From: Prostheceraeus crozeri
Lineage: Eukaryota; Platyhelminthes; Polycladida; Euryleptidae
Direction of reading: 5' to 3'
NCBI GenBank assembly: GCA_907163375.1
Contig: CAJQUW010007851.1
Location: 1-64,000, forward strand
DNA length: 64,000 nucleotides
Position 1 is the first letter of the stretch; every line of letters begins with the position of its first letter. Below are positions 1 through 11,894 of this stretch, piece after piece. The position numbers and the translations under genes were made by a program. Below the pieces are notes generated by a model. The model was not told the origin of the DNA. It saw only the letters and a program-made list of their open reading frames with translations, and searched no databases.

Positions 1-342
1 TATACAAGGTGTTTCAAAAGTAGGCTAACAGTTGATTTTGCCCTAGGAAATCTATGTTGACCGTTCTATTGGCGATTTACACCTGAATCAGTCGATGGAT
101 ATCCATGATCAGTCCAACATGAGCCATAGACTTCGAAGTAATTGCTACTATCATTTAGAAGTCTATGCAGTAGCATTCCATTGGCAAAGGAATTTTGAAA
201 TCTATCATGGACAAGATATAGCACCAATCTGACATTACGTACATGGATATGTTCAATTAATTTGATTTGAATCAAACACTGTTAGTTTGACTTGAAGTGA
301 ATTAAACAAGCTTGAAGCTTTTTTGAATTTGCTGCTTCTGTC

Positions 343-1407
343 ATGTCAGGTCATCTAAAAGATGATCAGAGAAAATGGATTTTGAAATCCTTTTGGAAAA
401 ACAAGAATGCTGAAAAGGTGCGAATGGAATGGAGAGATGCCTTTCACAGCAATCCTCCATCAAGATTTGCTATTTATCGCATTCGAGATAAATTTGAAAA
501 GACCGGTTCGGTAGAGAATGCACCGAAGTCAGGACGCCCTCGATCAGTTTCAATAACATCAAACGAGGAGCTAGTGGCCCAAACATTTGTTCAAAGTCCG
601 AAGAAGTCAACAAGAAGAGCCTCATTGGAGTTGGACATTTCTCTAAGCTCTACTTGGAGACTGATGAGGAAAGTTGAGTTGAAACCATACCGACCCAGAC
701 TGTTGCAGCACCTTCTACCGGATGATGCTGAACGACGCTTGCAGTTTGCTGTGCTCATGTTGTCGGAAATTCGGGAGAACCCAGATTTGCTTGACAAGAT
801 AGTTTGGTCTGACGAAGCCAGTTTCAAACTATCAGGTCACGTAAATAGACATAACTGTGTCTACTGGTTCCCTGAAAATCCGCACATGGTATCAACAAAT
901 GAGCTGAACCAGCCTGGCTTAACCGTCTGGGCCGGTATGTCAAGCAACGGTGTGATTGGGCCAGTATTTTTTGAAAGAACTGTGACGGCTGAGGTGTACC
1001 TTCAAATGCTCCAATCCTTTGCGATTCCTGAGATGCAGTCATTGAACAACTTCAATGAGCTGTACTTTCAGCAGGATGGTGCACCAGCGCATTTTGCAGT
1101 GAGTGTCAGAAGCTATCTGAATGACACTTTTCCAGGAAAGTGGATCGGGAGATGTGGTAGCATCCTTTGGCCTCCTCGCTCTCCCGATCTAACTCCGATG
1201 GACTTTTTCTTTTGGGGCGTTGTAAAGGAGAAAGTGTACGGACGAAAACCTCACACACTTTCTCAACTCCGCTCCTACATCACAGATGCCTGTCAAGAGA
1301 TCAGTGATGACAGGAACTTATGCAGAACTGTGTGCCACAGTGTGGCCGAAAGACTACAAGAATGTGCCGATGTCCATGGTGGACATTTTGAGCATTTGCG
1401 TTCGTGA
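343..1407 (+). CDS. DD41D mariner-superfamily transposase
   Basis: This is a 354-residue cut-and-paste transposase. An N-terminal helix-turn-helix region (about residues 5-60) is followed by a second DNA-binding segment with the GRPRS hook near residue 64. The catalytic triad is visible as WSDEASF (D157), QQDGAPAHF (D245) and LTPMDFFFWG (D287), with 41 residues between the last two. Length and motif order match full-size members of the Tc1-mariner superfamily. The frame has no stops, and the ATG at 343 gives the complete N-terminal domain. It lies alone between the terminal inverted repeats, as expected for an autonomous element. Whether it is active cannot be told from sequence. Confidence 0.92.
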   Translation: MSGHLKDDQRKWILKSFWKNKNAEKVRMEWRDAFHSNPPSRFAIYRIRDKFEKTGSVENAPKSGRPRSVSITSNEELVAQTFVQSPKKSTRRASLELDISLSSTWRLMRKVELKPYRPRLLQHLLPDDAERRLQFAVLMLSEIRENPDLLDKIVWSDEASFKLSGHVNRHNCVYWFPENPHMVSTNELNQPGLTVWAGMSSNGVIGPVFFERTVTAEVYLQMLQSFAIPEMQSLNNFNELYFQQDGAPAHFAVSVRSYLNDTFPGKWIGRCGSILWPPRSPDLTPMDFFFWGVVKEKVYGRKPHTLSQLRSYITDACQEISDDRNLCRTVCHSVAERLQECADVHGGHFEHLRS

Positions 1408-1526
1408 ATTTTTGCAACTTTAAGTTGATTAATTTTTTGATATGTTGAATAGGCCTTGGTTATTCATTTGTTCATTTTTTTGTTAGGAAACCAAGCAAAC
1501 AAAATGGTAGTTGTTTTAATGTTAAT

Positions 1527-1609
1527 ACCTTTATTAATTTCAGCCTCCTCTAGGCCATCGTCAGAAGCTTCTGACGATGGTCTAAGAGGAGGCTGGAATT
1601 AACAAAGGT
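1527..1609. repeat. Large near-perfect palindrome inside the DD41D transposon
   Basis: An inverted repeat of about 40 bases per arm is centred on AAGCTT at 1565-1570. The inner core reads CATCGTCAGAAGCTTCTGAC, and the arms extend outward through CCTCCTCT/AGAGGAGG to ACCTTT/AAAGGT. It lies between the transposase stop codon and the right end. It could be a small inserted palindromic element or a folded transcript terminator; its role is unknown. Confidence 0.8.
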
Positions 1610-2073
1610 GAAGGACATTTGGATGTCAGCTGTTCTTCCTTCTTCGCCTCCCTGTCTTGTGTTGACGACAGCGTCTTCGTGCACCAGGCTGAGGGGCGCG
1701 GAGGACATTCGAATGTCAGTGTTCTTCTTCTCCGCAGTAACACTGAAACAATACTATCTTGTTTACTGGTTTCCTAATAATTTTTTTTGTAGATGTTGGA
1801 TGTTATTCGATTCTCATGATCGGTATAGATTCAAATTGGGTTGTAGTGAAATATGTAGGCATGAAAACACTGGAGATCATGAGATATTTTAATATGATTT
1901 ACGCGATGTCAAAGAGTATTGAATTTTTGCCCCTTACGAATACAAGGCATATTAGCTATCTGTGGCATCGTGAAAAAGATTATTATGACATAGCTTATTA
2001 ATCTATAGCATTAAGACATAGCTTTTCAAGGCCAATTTCTACTGTTAGCCTACTTTTGAAACACCTTGTATAA

Positions 2074-2331
2074 TTTGAGGAGAAACTGAAACAAGAAAAA
2101 TATATTGAAGCAAGTGAAAGGGAGCGTGATGCACGCATAAAACGTATGGCAGAGCTACAACAAGTTGAAGAGGAGCTGAATGATTTCAAGAAGCAGCAAG
2201 TCAAGTTGAATGAGCAACGAGCAACAAGAAGGGGTATCTGTGATCAAAAGAAAAGCTCTGGAATATATTTCCTCTATTCAAAGCTTCGTTCGAGAAAAGC
2301 GCCAGAAAAAGCAACTCCTGCACCATTGTGA
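2074..2331 (+). pseudogene. Coiled-coil reading frame abutting the transposon
   Basis: Directly after the transposon end, an open frame of about 85 codons begins FEEKLKQEKYIEASERERD and goes on with strong heptad-like Glu/Lys/Leu pattern, which is typical of a coiled-coil exon. Near 2225 a second frame, starting around 2210, becomes the more protein-like one (EQQEGVSVIKRKALEYISSI), so a one-base shift or an unrecognised splice site is likely. I do not recognise the protein. It may be an exon of a neighbouring host gene into which the transposon jumped, or a decayed fragment. Its upstream part lies outside the window. Confidence 0.4.
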
Positions 2332-2566
2332 ACCGATAATGAAATTGATCTCTATCAAGATCGATTGTTTTTCTTATAATTTGAAAATATCAGCAGCTTT
2401 TCTTGAATTGCTATTTGGCTAAATTTCTATCCTGTTTGATAACTATCGAATTATGATACTTAAAGAGGATTATAGGATAAAATAGTCCTCCATTGGTGAT
2501 CATCAGCCACGTGTATTTTCGCCCAAGTATGATAAATCCATGAACATGTTTGAAGACTCTCTGGTT

Positions 2567-2598
2567 ATTGTTTTATAGTTCAATTACTATAAAACAAT
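2567..2598. repeat. Perfect 13-base-pair hairpin
   Basis: ATTGTTTTATAGT and its exact reverse complement are separated by six bases. It stands alone in gene-poor sequence and may be a remnant of a small inverted-repeat element. Confidence 0.6.
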
Positions 2599-2879
2599 TA
2601 CGTACTGATATTAACTGATACGTTACTTAGTCAGTTACGTATCAAAGATTTGTTTTTGATAAAATATTCAAATAATTACTCTGTCTCATTCTTACTCACT
2701 CACATGCATCTTACTCGTAAAATGAGAATCGTTATTTGCTGTAATGAATGACAAGCATAAACGCACATCTGCGAAAGTGCATAGGTTTGTGTATACGTTC
2801 ATTAAAGCATATCAAAAACCGTGGCCCGAAAAAAAATTTAGCGGCCCGAAAATTCTGAGTTGACGGGCTACGAACACTG

Positions 2880-3178
2880 AAGGCATTTGTTTATAAGCTT
2901 AAGAACCACCGCTCACAGAATTCACGCATTTTGAAAAATTAGTGCGGTAGAGTGAAATACCGTTCATTATCTACACATAAATTTGGGGGCAAAATTCAAA
3001 CAGGAAATGTCTCAAATTTAATGATGAAAACAATTTAAAGAAGTGTCCGGATGATTAATGATCGGTGTAATTGGAATAACATATCTGGTCACCCTATCTT
3101 GTCAATATATAAGATAGCTTAAAAATTATGAAGCAGCCTGGGAATTTGAATCTTGAAATCTGGCCGCCACCCTGTACA
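2880..3178 (+). repeat. Dispersed repeat, copy 1
   Basis: This segment of about 300 bases matches 61545-61838 in the same orientation, with many substitutions. Shared landmarks are TTAAGAACC near the start, CAAAATTCAAACAG, AATGTCTCAAATTT, a GTGTCC block, and GGGAATTTGAA...CTTGAAATCTGG at the end. No coding capacity is visible. It is an old interspersed repeat of unknown class. Confidence 0.6.
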
Positions 3179-3179
3179 G

Positions 3180-6100
3180 TATATAAATAATAATAATTAG
3201 TAACAATTATTAAGTTAACGATTTTTCTCGATTTTGTCCCGTTTGATAGATATTATGAATATTACGTCAAATGTTATACTTAAAAAAATCAGCCTTTAAT
3301 AAGCCAAAATTGATAACTGTCAAGCTTCTGCACACTGGCATGTGTAAAATTTTGGTCATGTGTTTTCATCAGCTTGTGATGAAATGTGACAAATCTCGAA
3401 TATCAAGATGTGACAAAATGTGTCACAGATTCGGATATAGCGGCCCACCGCTGGGCCTGCGTATAAAATGTGGACGATTTTCCTGTAATGTGACTATTCC
3501 AGTGCATCTGAAGTGGTATTCGACGATTCACTTCAAATGATATTTTAATGAATGACGACTTTCAGACACCCAAAGAAGTCAAGGAAATATACCAAAATGA
3601 CAAATTTCTACTGAAATTCCAATAAGTATTATTTGCATAGACTTATATTGAAAGTTGAGGTACCCTGTTGAAAGTTGCCACATAGGCCTAACGTCTGCAA
3701 AATGCTGCAAAGTTTAGACCCTCATAAAAAGTACTTTCGAAAATTGGTCATTAATTTACCTTCGGAGTTCTTTTGAGTAAATCCAACAATTTTTGGTGAA
3801 AAGTTTGAAAATGCACTCGCTAAAACTGACGGCCACAAAAGCATGAGTCAAACAGATAAGTTTCAAGAGGAGCACATAAAAAATATGGCCGAATCTCCCT
3901 CCTCCACCCCGGCATGGATAGAGTTGAAGGTGCGTTCACACTAGCTTGATCGCTTCAACTTACCGTTCACCTTGGCCCAACTTATTCAACGACAAAATCA
4001 GATAAGCTAATTTTGATGTCAGAATCACAAATTGCGCGAGCCCGTGATCATAAGATATGCCATAGTCTTGTCATTTGACATGGCGAAATGGCACAGTAGA
4101 GAAACGTATTTTGTGAAGTGCTTTGTCTGATCTTTTTATTTTACCGCCCTGACAACTATATGACATTATCTCAAGGAGCATTGGGTCATTTCTACTAAGT
4201 GAGCGGCAATTTGCTCGTTATTGAATAGAGAATTTAGTATCTATGATTAAATTACATTGAAGGATTTTCACTAATTGGTTAATTAGTTCACATTGCATTC
4301 TATTCGTGACAGCGGATGAAGAATATCGTCATGATTTTATCATCATCGTTGTCGGTCTAATGTGAACGTACTTTAATAACGCATCTCAGAAAGAATTAAT
4401 TTAGAAATATGTCTTTTTTGGTATCTCAGAATTAACTTGATGAAAGCAAGCCGAAATTTCTGTATTGTGTACTGATATTCAAAATATTCAGGTCGACATT
4501 TAATTCTAAATGTACAGTAGTACAAAATCAAATGAATTAATGGATATCCTAGTCCTAATTATGAGCAGATTTTATTATTTTGCATGAATGCCTCCATTCA
4601 CACGGCAGGGATGTCTCATCGGGAATGTGGAATATCTTAAATCTCATGCTTATCGTTTTATATTGCTGTCACGTGAACGTACATTGCGAGCTAGTGAGAG
4701 AGAATCTTATAATTCACTTTTTTGTGGAAACCTAACATGTTGAAAAGCACTGTTGCGAGTAAATTAAAAAAAGGATTCTATCCAATGTGATGGTCTCTTT
4801 AACAAACGTATACTGTGTAGCTGCACGTATAAGTTTTGTCAAAGATTTTGACATCGTTAAAATTGAATGGTCCCAAGCAAGAGGCTATGCAAGAACAATA
4901 CTGTTAATAAAAACGCGCAGTGTCTTTCAGCAGTTCTTTGCATACAACTTATAACTCTTAAGATGATTTGAGCCTGTTGATTGATGATAAATCGCAAACT
5001 CATCCCTTCGTACATTTCATCAGTCAGACTAGACATAACTGCAGGCACAACATGTGAAGTGTTTATATTTCATCAAGGAGTTGTGGAAGATGAAAAGTCA
5101 GCGACTTGACTAATGGATGCGTGCTACAGAAAAATGTCAAGGAGGCTGATATATATATATAGCTTTATACGTGCCCCAGCTTATGAAGTGATGTTTGATG
5201 CGATGCTTTTGCGCTTCATCCTTTGTCGCAATGGGTTGCTCATTTATACCTGCGTGAAGTGTCAAGCTTTTTCTTGATTGCGACTAGGCATAGCTAGTCG
5301 TCGGTCACGGTTTAAAGCATTTTCATTGATCTTGTATCTTAAAATTTGCCTCGTAATTTTGAGAAATGAGAACCTCAAAAAGGACAAGGAATAAGCTGAC
5401 TTTCTATTTTAGCGACAACTTGTAGTAATTGAACTACTTGAATATTTGTCTAAGCCTACTTGAAGTCAAATCACCGATACCTACAATGTTATTAAGTTGA
5501 CCATGTGTGAGACTGTGTAAAATTGTCGCAGAGTTTTTTAAAAGCAAAAGAATCAAACTTGAAATCATTAACTTAAAACCGGAAAACGTGTATGACGTAG
5601 TATGGCTAAGTGCGGATACTGTTTGAGAATAATTCAAGCATTCCAATTATTCTTTGGACTTCTATTTCTATTTTTCAATGTCCAAATGAAGAACAACAAA
5701 TTATCATCGCATGTTAACGCGCTCCACACTTACAATGTGATTATCAAATTCTCTCCAAGGATTTTTCTATGGAGCTAGTTATATAGAATCGATCCATCTA
5801 AGTTCAGTCATAATCTGATCGATTCTTGTACCTTCCATTCGCGTTGTAGATTGAGTGCTATGTATCAATCGAGAGCTTAAATTCTCAGCTTTTGTATACG
5901 CTAGCATATCGTTGTTTCCGTGATGTCAAAGCATCAAAATCGCTGCATTTAGAAATCGTATAATTTTTAGATGAGAAAACTTGTGAAAATGATAATGAAT
6001 ATAGGACGAAGTGTGCCAATTTTTTCTGAGCAGTTTATTAATATAATGCTCATCGAAATCGGCGGATCAGGAAAGATATTGTGCTATCGTTGCGTTATCA
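3180..6100. other. Gene-poor stretch, nothing supported
   Basis: This AT-rich sequence holds only short, unconvincing reading frames. Upstream SLC4 exons encoding the start of the cytoplasmic domain should lie 5' of 7028, but I found none here. They may be small, divergent or outside the window. Confidence 0.5.
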
Positions 6101-6104
6101 ATAA

Positions 6105-6667
6105 GACTGCTGTCACACAGAATAAGGCATCTTTCATCTGGGATTTCCCTTTTATTCCATGTAGAATAGAATACAACCTATCACACAGAAAAGTCATCAG
6201 CCACGAGTCATCGTCCATCACGCTGTCACACAGGAAAAGTCAGAAGGCGTCGTCCATCGGACATAAGGCTTCAACCTGTGCGGCTGATGAAGTTCATTTC
6301 CATAAGCCGTCAGGCGTCAGCCGCGAGAATCTTCTAAAAATAGAACAGCGTGAAGTGACGTCTGAGTGAAGATTTGGGAAGCTGTCATTTGCGAAGAGAA
6401 GCAATCAGAAAACAGCCTTTGTTCAGTGACGAACGAGGACGATGATAAAGACAGTAGTCATAGCAACGGTAAATAGTGAAAAATAGCGCTGACTGTATCG
6501 GAAATGGATTTCCCTAGTCTGACTGCGGTAGGTGGAAGGCGGAAGACGGCAGACGGCAGATGAAAATCGTCTCATCACGCCTTATGGGAGACGCCTTATG
6601 AAGAATGAACAAAGAGGCGACTGACACGGAAGATGGAAGACGCTTTATTATGTCAGCGGCCTAAGTC
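6105..6667. mobile_element. Possible degenerate miniature inverted-repeat element
   Basis: The left edge (GCTGTCACACAGAATAAGGC) resembles the reverse complement of the right edge (GCTGACATAATAAAGCGTCT), both followed by a TTTCATCT/TTCCATCT block. The motif TCACACAG recurs three times in the left half, and the interior is richer in G+C than its surroundings. No reading frame is convincing and no target duplication was identified, so the call is weak. Confidence 0.3.
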
Positions 6668-7027
6668 GTCCCTACATTTTCATTTGTTTGAAGTACGAGC
6701 ACTTTCGTGCAAACCAATCAATTGTTTCTCATTAAATGTCTCCGTAAACGTAGTAGTACAGAATTTTTGTAGTTCCACGGTGCTTATAGACCAAGCAAAA
6801 ATGCTGAAATGGTATAAGATTGATTCCTCCTTTTCTTGCAATCTTTTATACACGGAACTTTTGTATTCGTAATTTTCGTATATTAGTTACGTTATTACGC
6901 TCCTGCTTGAAATCTGGTCGCTCCAAATCATTGAAATTTGCGAACACTGCAATGCTTTTGTTGATTGGTAATGGTTTCTCTCGAATATATTCAATGTCTT
7001 AAAAGTACATATACCCATCAATTTCAG

Positions 7028-7625
7028 ATAAACATGGATCCTGATCAGTGGAAGATTTCTGGCTCCCAGTCGTTGTCTTCAGCTTCCACCAAACACAAGC
7101 GCAGTTTTCTGGATATGATTCGTCATGGAGGACACGGTGTCAATGACCTTCTAACTGATGATTGTGAGGTGGTTTCCAGCTTGGTGGGAAGCTGTCCGTA
7201 CATCTCACAGACACGCACTGTGCTTATCCGACTTGCTCACGGATTGCACCTGCCGAAATTGAGTGAGGTAGATCGTCCCATCCGTTTCATCTTCCTGTTC
7301 TTGGTCAACAATCAATTAGTGCGAGAGTACTCACCGCGTGAAATTGGAAGAGCATTCGCCACATTGATGGCTGACAAGGATTTTCATGAGATCGCCTACA
7401 AAGCGGCTTGCCGCGATGATATGGTAGCTGGTCTGCGTGACTTCCTGGAGAAATCAATAGTCCTTCCACCAGGTGATTGGGATCGGAAAACACTTCTGCC
7501 TGTCGTTAATTATCAACGTGATCTAATAAATGAGGCAAAGAAAAATCAATACCTAAGAGTGCCCGATTACAGTGATACTCCTCGTCCTGCTTCTGCTCAC
7601 TACGGTCATGATGGGGCTGTCGAAG
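7028..7625 (+). CDS. SLC4 bicarbonate transporter, cytoplasmic-domain exon
   Basis: This exon encodes part of the N-terminal cytoplasmic domain of an SLC4-family (band 3 / bicarbonate) transporter. The segments DRPIRFIFLFLVNN, EIGRAFATLMADKDFHE and FLEKSIVLPPGDW match the conserved run in this family (VRFLFLLLGP, EIGRSISTLMSDKQFHE, FLDCSIVLPPS in vertebrate anion exchangers). A splice acceptor (AATTTCAG) precedes 7028 and a donor (GAAG/GTAAG) follows 7625, leaving phase 1. An in-frame ATG at 7034 (MDPDQWK) could be an internal start, but the family normally has more domain upstream, so earlier exons are expected. The protein would sit in the plasma membrane and move bicarbonate or a related ion. 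Confidence 0.85.
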
Positions 7626-7707
7626 GTAAGACCTTGTTATTGATTTGAAATGCTCTTCTGCAAGTTCGAATGAAATTGAGTGCTCACGATAACATTTCAT
7701 TATTTAG

Positions 7708-7734
7708 AACTGGAACCTTTGATGCGGTTGGAAG
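7708..7734 (+). CDS. SLC4 27-base microexon
   Basis: A 27-base exon is bounded by TATTTAG on the left and GTAAGT on the right. It keeps phase 1 on both sides and encodes about nine residues (ELEPLMRLE) between the cytoplasmic domain and the membrane domain. The match in phase with the exons at 7028-7625 and 57812-58434 supports it. Its length is a multiple of three, so it could be skipped without a frame change; alternative inclusion is possible but not shown. Confidence 0.65.
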
Positions 7735-10700
7735 GTAAGTGGTAATGTGCACGAATTATGAGTTCAACAGGGTTCTCTCCATGCTTAATTATTTTCATGT
7801 CTGGTGTAGTTCACTGTTGTAATTAAAGTTTCCTTTGTAGTTATCATAGTTCATGGAAATAAAAACAAAATTCATTTGTACTGCTTCAAATTATCCACCT
7901 GAGGCGCCGCTTTACATCCGAACACGCACCGTTGACTCCACTTTCACTCCAATCTCACTCCATTATAATTTCTTGAATTATTAGTCCAATTTTGGTGATC
8001 ATCGACCGACTCAGCTCATCAAAGCTCTCACACTTGAAATTTACAATCTCACTATCAATAAGCATATTCATGAAGAAAATACAAAAATTGATAGAAGCGA
8101 GGCCCATAGAAAAGACGCCCAGGCATTTAACTGAGAAGGCTACTGATATCAATGCATTTTGTTGGTTGGTCTGATGTCTGACATTTTGGTGGTTTGATTC
8201 AAACAGACACTTAAAGGACCCACTTATCGCATTAGGATGTCAACCATCGAAGAAGAATTCCTGTGAACTGATTGTTCTCATTACATTGTTCTGTCAGCAT
8301 TCAGCAGTGAATGGATGTTCGCTGTACTCTCGCGTATTCATGTTTTGTCGCATGAGTCTTGTATGCGAGAAGCGGATGCTTTAGTTGTCTGTTTCTGACT
8401 TCCAACACAATTATGGCAGACGCTCGGTTGCATTCACAGGTACCTAATTTCAACCAAAGAAAACGTATTAAAATGGGTAACTTTTCCATGTAAGTTAAAC
8501 CCTTTGGCGACGACTTAAACATGTCATTGTGAAGATCTTGCAATCGGATCATTTCGATCGATCGGTGGAGATCTGAGGTCAGTGATTTTGTAAAATCAGT
8601 GGAATTTTGGTTGTGGTTGAATAATAATTTGGTCTAGGAGATCTTCTTCCACAAAATTTAAAACAAACAAGCAAGATGTTGCAGCACTCAAACGAGAAAT
8701 CAACAGACATCTTAAATTTTTCAAATAGCGATTTTACTTTGACAAAGCTAAATGCGAAAATAAGGGAGCTATAGCATTATGCCCTTTTGTTTATTATTTT
8801 GCGGAGGAGGTTCTTGGACTAAATTACAATAACTAAAATCACTTATAACAGAGTCATCTGCTCCGCAATGACGAATCTTTAAGTTGCTTGACAATCATCG
8901 GAATGTTCAAAGTTTTGTGTTTAAAATTGAGGGCAGGGTGTGTGTATTAAGTTGTCATTCATTTAAAATATCATAGATGAACACTAATTAAAGTGCTGAA
9001 AAGTATAATTTTATTATTTGCTCTATTTACGGGTTATAGAAAATTCAACAAACGATATCCCCATGAGGAAACTTTTTGAAGAGATTTTAAGACAGTTATC
9101 GGCTAGTACACCTGGTAAAATCAACTTGACGCTCTTGCAGTAGGTGACACCACGTCATGATGCACAGCTTTGGTGAGCATGGAGATCCTCGAGACTTGTG
9201 CCAATGAATACTTAGCTAAGTCAAGAAGGCAATGCACGTACTCCAACGATTGATAATTAGAAGCAGCACAGGTGATTTTTTGTTTGAAGTTTCTTTGATT
9301 TTTCCATAATGACTGTGTCAAAGGAACCTCATGAATCAAAATGGAAGGAAATTTTTAACGTCAGTGAACAGCTTAAAATTAATGTGTTTGGTTCTTTAAC
9401 TCGTATATCCTGCATTAGGCAAGAGGTATGGATAGTGTATGGGTATTAAATTGATGTCATGTGGATTTATTTTATTTGGATTTTTCTATAAGGAAGGCAC
9501 CAACGAAGCATCAGATTCGCTTGTACAAGGATGCACACATACTATGCACACAAATACATTTAGACTCAAATGCATGGTAATAGAATGTCAATGAAAAACT
9601 TTCAAATAGATGCACGTGTATTTCTTCTTAGAACCTCGAATAATTTGCTGAACACAAGGGTACTTAAAGGGGATGTTGAACTAAAATAAATGATTAATAT
9701 ACAGGGAAATCAGTCTGCAAGCAACTAATGTGTAATGAAATGTGCGTGTTATTAGTGCACAAAATATTGCAGATATCTACAACTATAAAGATTCAAACAG
9801 TGAAAGTTTGGCGTCTTACCGCCACTTACACAAACCCAAAGATGATTTCTATGTACGTATTGCATACCGACATAGGATCTGGGTTCAAGACTGAATCGCA
9901 TGGAGCTTGCAAGAAAGTTATTTCACCCTTAGTTTATTATCGTTTTTTGGCATCATCGAGTGAATGCTTCATTTCAAACCAAAATGATGTTAGGATTTTA
10001 GCTCCGATAACTAGAATAGAGTATAATGAAGTAATAAACTGATTGAAATGCATACACAATTGACGCAAAACGGGAGTAAGAATTTGAAATTTGAGCTTTT
10101 CTTAATATTTTGAGTACCTCCTAGATATCCAAGATTAGACGAACAAAATTGAAACAGAGGTTTGTGGTATAATTTTGATGTTTATGCGAGGCGATTGATA
10201 GTTTTGATAATTCTCAACCTAAAAACAAATAAGTAAATGAAATGACCACAAACATTGTTATCCTTTCTTGTAAAATTGTTTTAAATGCGACCTCACATGG
10301 AAAACGATAAAACATACCCGCAGTAAATACCTTGTAGCGCATAAAAAATTTCCTGGACAAGTAGTGCACAGCCATGAATGTGATCTATTAATAATTTAGC
10401 ATTTAATAAATCATGTAACAAGGTTGATTTTATGTGTGAGCTACAGTATCTTCACGTTGGTCAACATCAAATACTGTTCAGTTATTAAAGGAATGGCCGA
10501 AGTGCACAATAAATTTTATATGACATGAAAATACGCACCTGTGATTTCTTTTCTGATATACAGGCATATTTTGCCTCCATTATCAATTTATATTTTTGTC
10601 ACATGAAATTTTTTGCATGAGAATTGCTTGATATGTTGTGAACCAAATCGGACACGGATGTAATTTCTTGCACCTTGATCTCCTCACGCGATGACAAAGA

Positions 10701-11160
10701 ATGTGATTCCTTCATTCCTATGCACGCAATTGTTCCTAAGCATTCATCGATCCATTATCTGCTTATATTTTTATCACTTGAAAACTTTTCTTGAGAGGCG
10801 CTTGATCTGTTATGAACGTAAATGCTCGAGGCACCTTGTTCTCCTCCGGCAATGAATATAAAATGTTACAATTCTGTTTTAGCAGCAAATTATATTCATG
10901 AAAAATGTTTACTTAAGAACCTATTGATAACTTATGTTGAATCTGTTGAACCTGTTGAATGAACGCTAACCCAATCAACAAATTAAATGCTAAAATTATA
11001 TGAGCTAAGTAGATATATTTAAAATATAGTGCTAGCTTAATTTCAATTGCTGATACCTTGATATTAGTAGTTTGACTTGACGGTAAATACTGTGTGTCAT
11101 GGGGGATGAGTTCCAGTGATTGCATTACCCGAATTCGTCAATTAAGGATCAGCGTCTTAA
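7735..11160. other. Intron stretch without a supported gene
   Basis: This is AT-rich intron sequence. Two roughly similar segments near 10560-10710 and 10735-10870 look like an old imperfect duplication. No coding or RNA gene is convincing. Confidence 0.5.
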
Positions 11161-11165
11161 CTTCG

Positions 11166-11236
11166 CTTGTCGATAGTTCAGTTGGTAGAGCGGTGACTAA
11201 GAATACCCGAGGTCGGTGCTTCGAATCCATCAAGAC
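11166..11236 (+). pseudogene. tRNA-like relic
   Basis: TAGTTCAGTTGGTAGAGC resembles a tRNA D-arm with its A box, and TTCGAATCC resembles the T-loop with its B box, at about the right distance. The layout is closest to a tRNA-Tyr backbone, but the anticodon and acceptor stems do not pair cleanly. It is most likely a decayed tRNA gene or the head of a tRNA-derived SINE. Confidence 0.4.
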
Positions 11237-11367
11237 GCGCAGACATTTTCCGTCTGTGAAATTATTTAATATACTACCTTCAACGTTGTGTGGGTAGAAA
11301 TTGATTCGCTTCAATTTATAATTTTCATAATACAGTAGTAATGAGTTTTGCAACTGAGATGATGCGT

Positions 11368-11894
11368 CCCTGTGAAATAGTGTGAATCATTCATCAATAT
11401 TCAAAGTGGAAACTAGAGCCTAAATAAACCGTTCGACCACAGCCTGAATATTCAATGTTCGTAATCTTGATCAGCTTTTCGATTACCCATGTTATGTAGA
11501 CTTCATTGCCGTTTTTATTGTCTCCCATATCATCATCTGGTCGGTTTCTATTGACAAGAAGACATGCTCTCAGACGCATGAGGTGAAGTGCATCAGCATG
11601 ATGTAAAATAAAATGTGAACTTACAAATTGGAATTTTTGTATATTTTTATTTACTACGGAGTTTTTAGTTGTAATAATTCAAGTGCTATGTTTTCCGATC
11701 CACCTTTTTTTAGCATGCTTGGTTAATGTAAAAATGATCAAAGTTTTCGATAATTAGTTTTTGTTGATGCAGCTATTCTATATTTTGATGGCTGCGATTT
11801 AAACTGGTTCACTAGTTGATACGGTCAATGATGGATTTCTTTCTTTTCACTAAGGAACCAATTCCATCAAAATTTTGAACGTTAGCCTTAATTT
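11368..11894 (+). repeat. Direct copy of the right-arm end of element X
   Basis: These 527 bases are nearly identical, in the same orientation, to 56323-56849 (also 527 bases). Both begin CCCTGTGAAATAG and end GCCTTAATTT. Here the segment stands just outside the left end of X, separated from it by an AT-rich spacer of TTAA repeats. It is a displaced piece of an X arm. A small minus-strand frame at 11394-11579 is conserved in both copies, but I do not regard it as a gene on that basis. Confidence 0.8.

Larger units (their letters stand above)
1..2072 (+). mobile_element. Complete DD41D (rosa-like) mariner-type DNA transposon
   Basis: The first 32 bases (TATACAAGGTGTTTCAAAAG onward) are the exact reverse complement of the last 32 (2041-2072), and TA stands at both outer edges, the usual target duplication of the IS630-Tc1-mariner superfamily. 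One uninterrupted transposase reading frame lies between the ends. The third catalytic residue sits 41 residues after the second, which places the element in the DD41D group. About 660 bases after the stop codon are non-coding and include a large palindrome. Intact ends and an open frame suggest a recent, possibly still active copy. The window begins exactly at its left end, so the left flank cannot be seen. Confidence 0.9.

Noticed and set aside
5971-6369. 132-codon frame as an upstream SLC4 exon
   Set aside because: No similarity to the family and it overlaps a repeat-like segment with TCACACAG motifs.
10560-10870. Tandem duplication of about 170 bases in the host intron
   Set aside because: The two halves are only loosely alike by eye; too weak for a repeat call.
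11166-11236. Functional tRNA gene
   Set aside because: D- and T-arm motifs are present, but acceptor and anticodon stems do not pair, so it is listed only as a relic.
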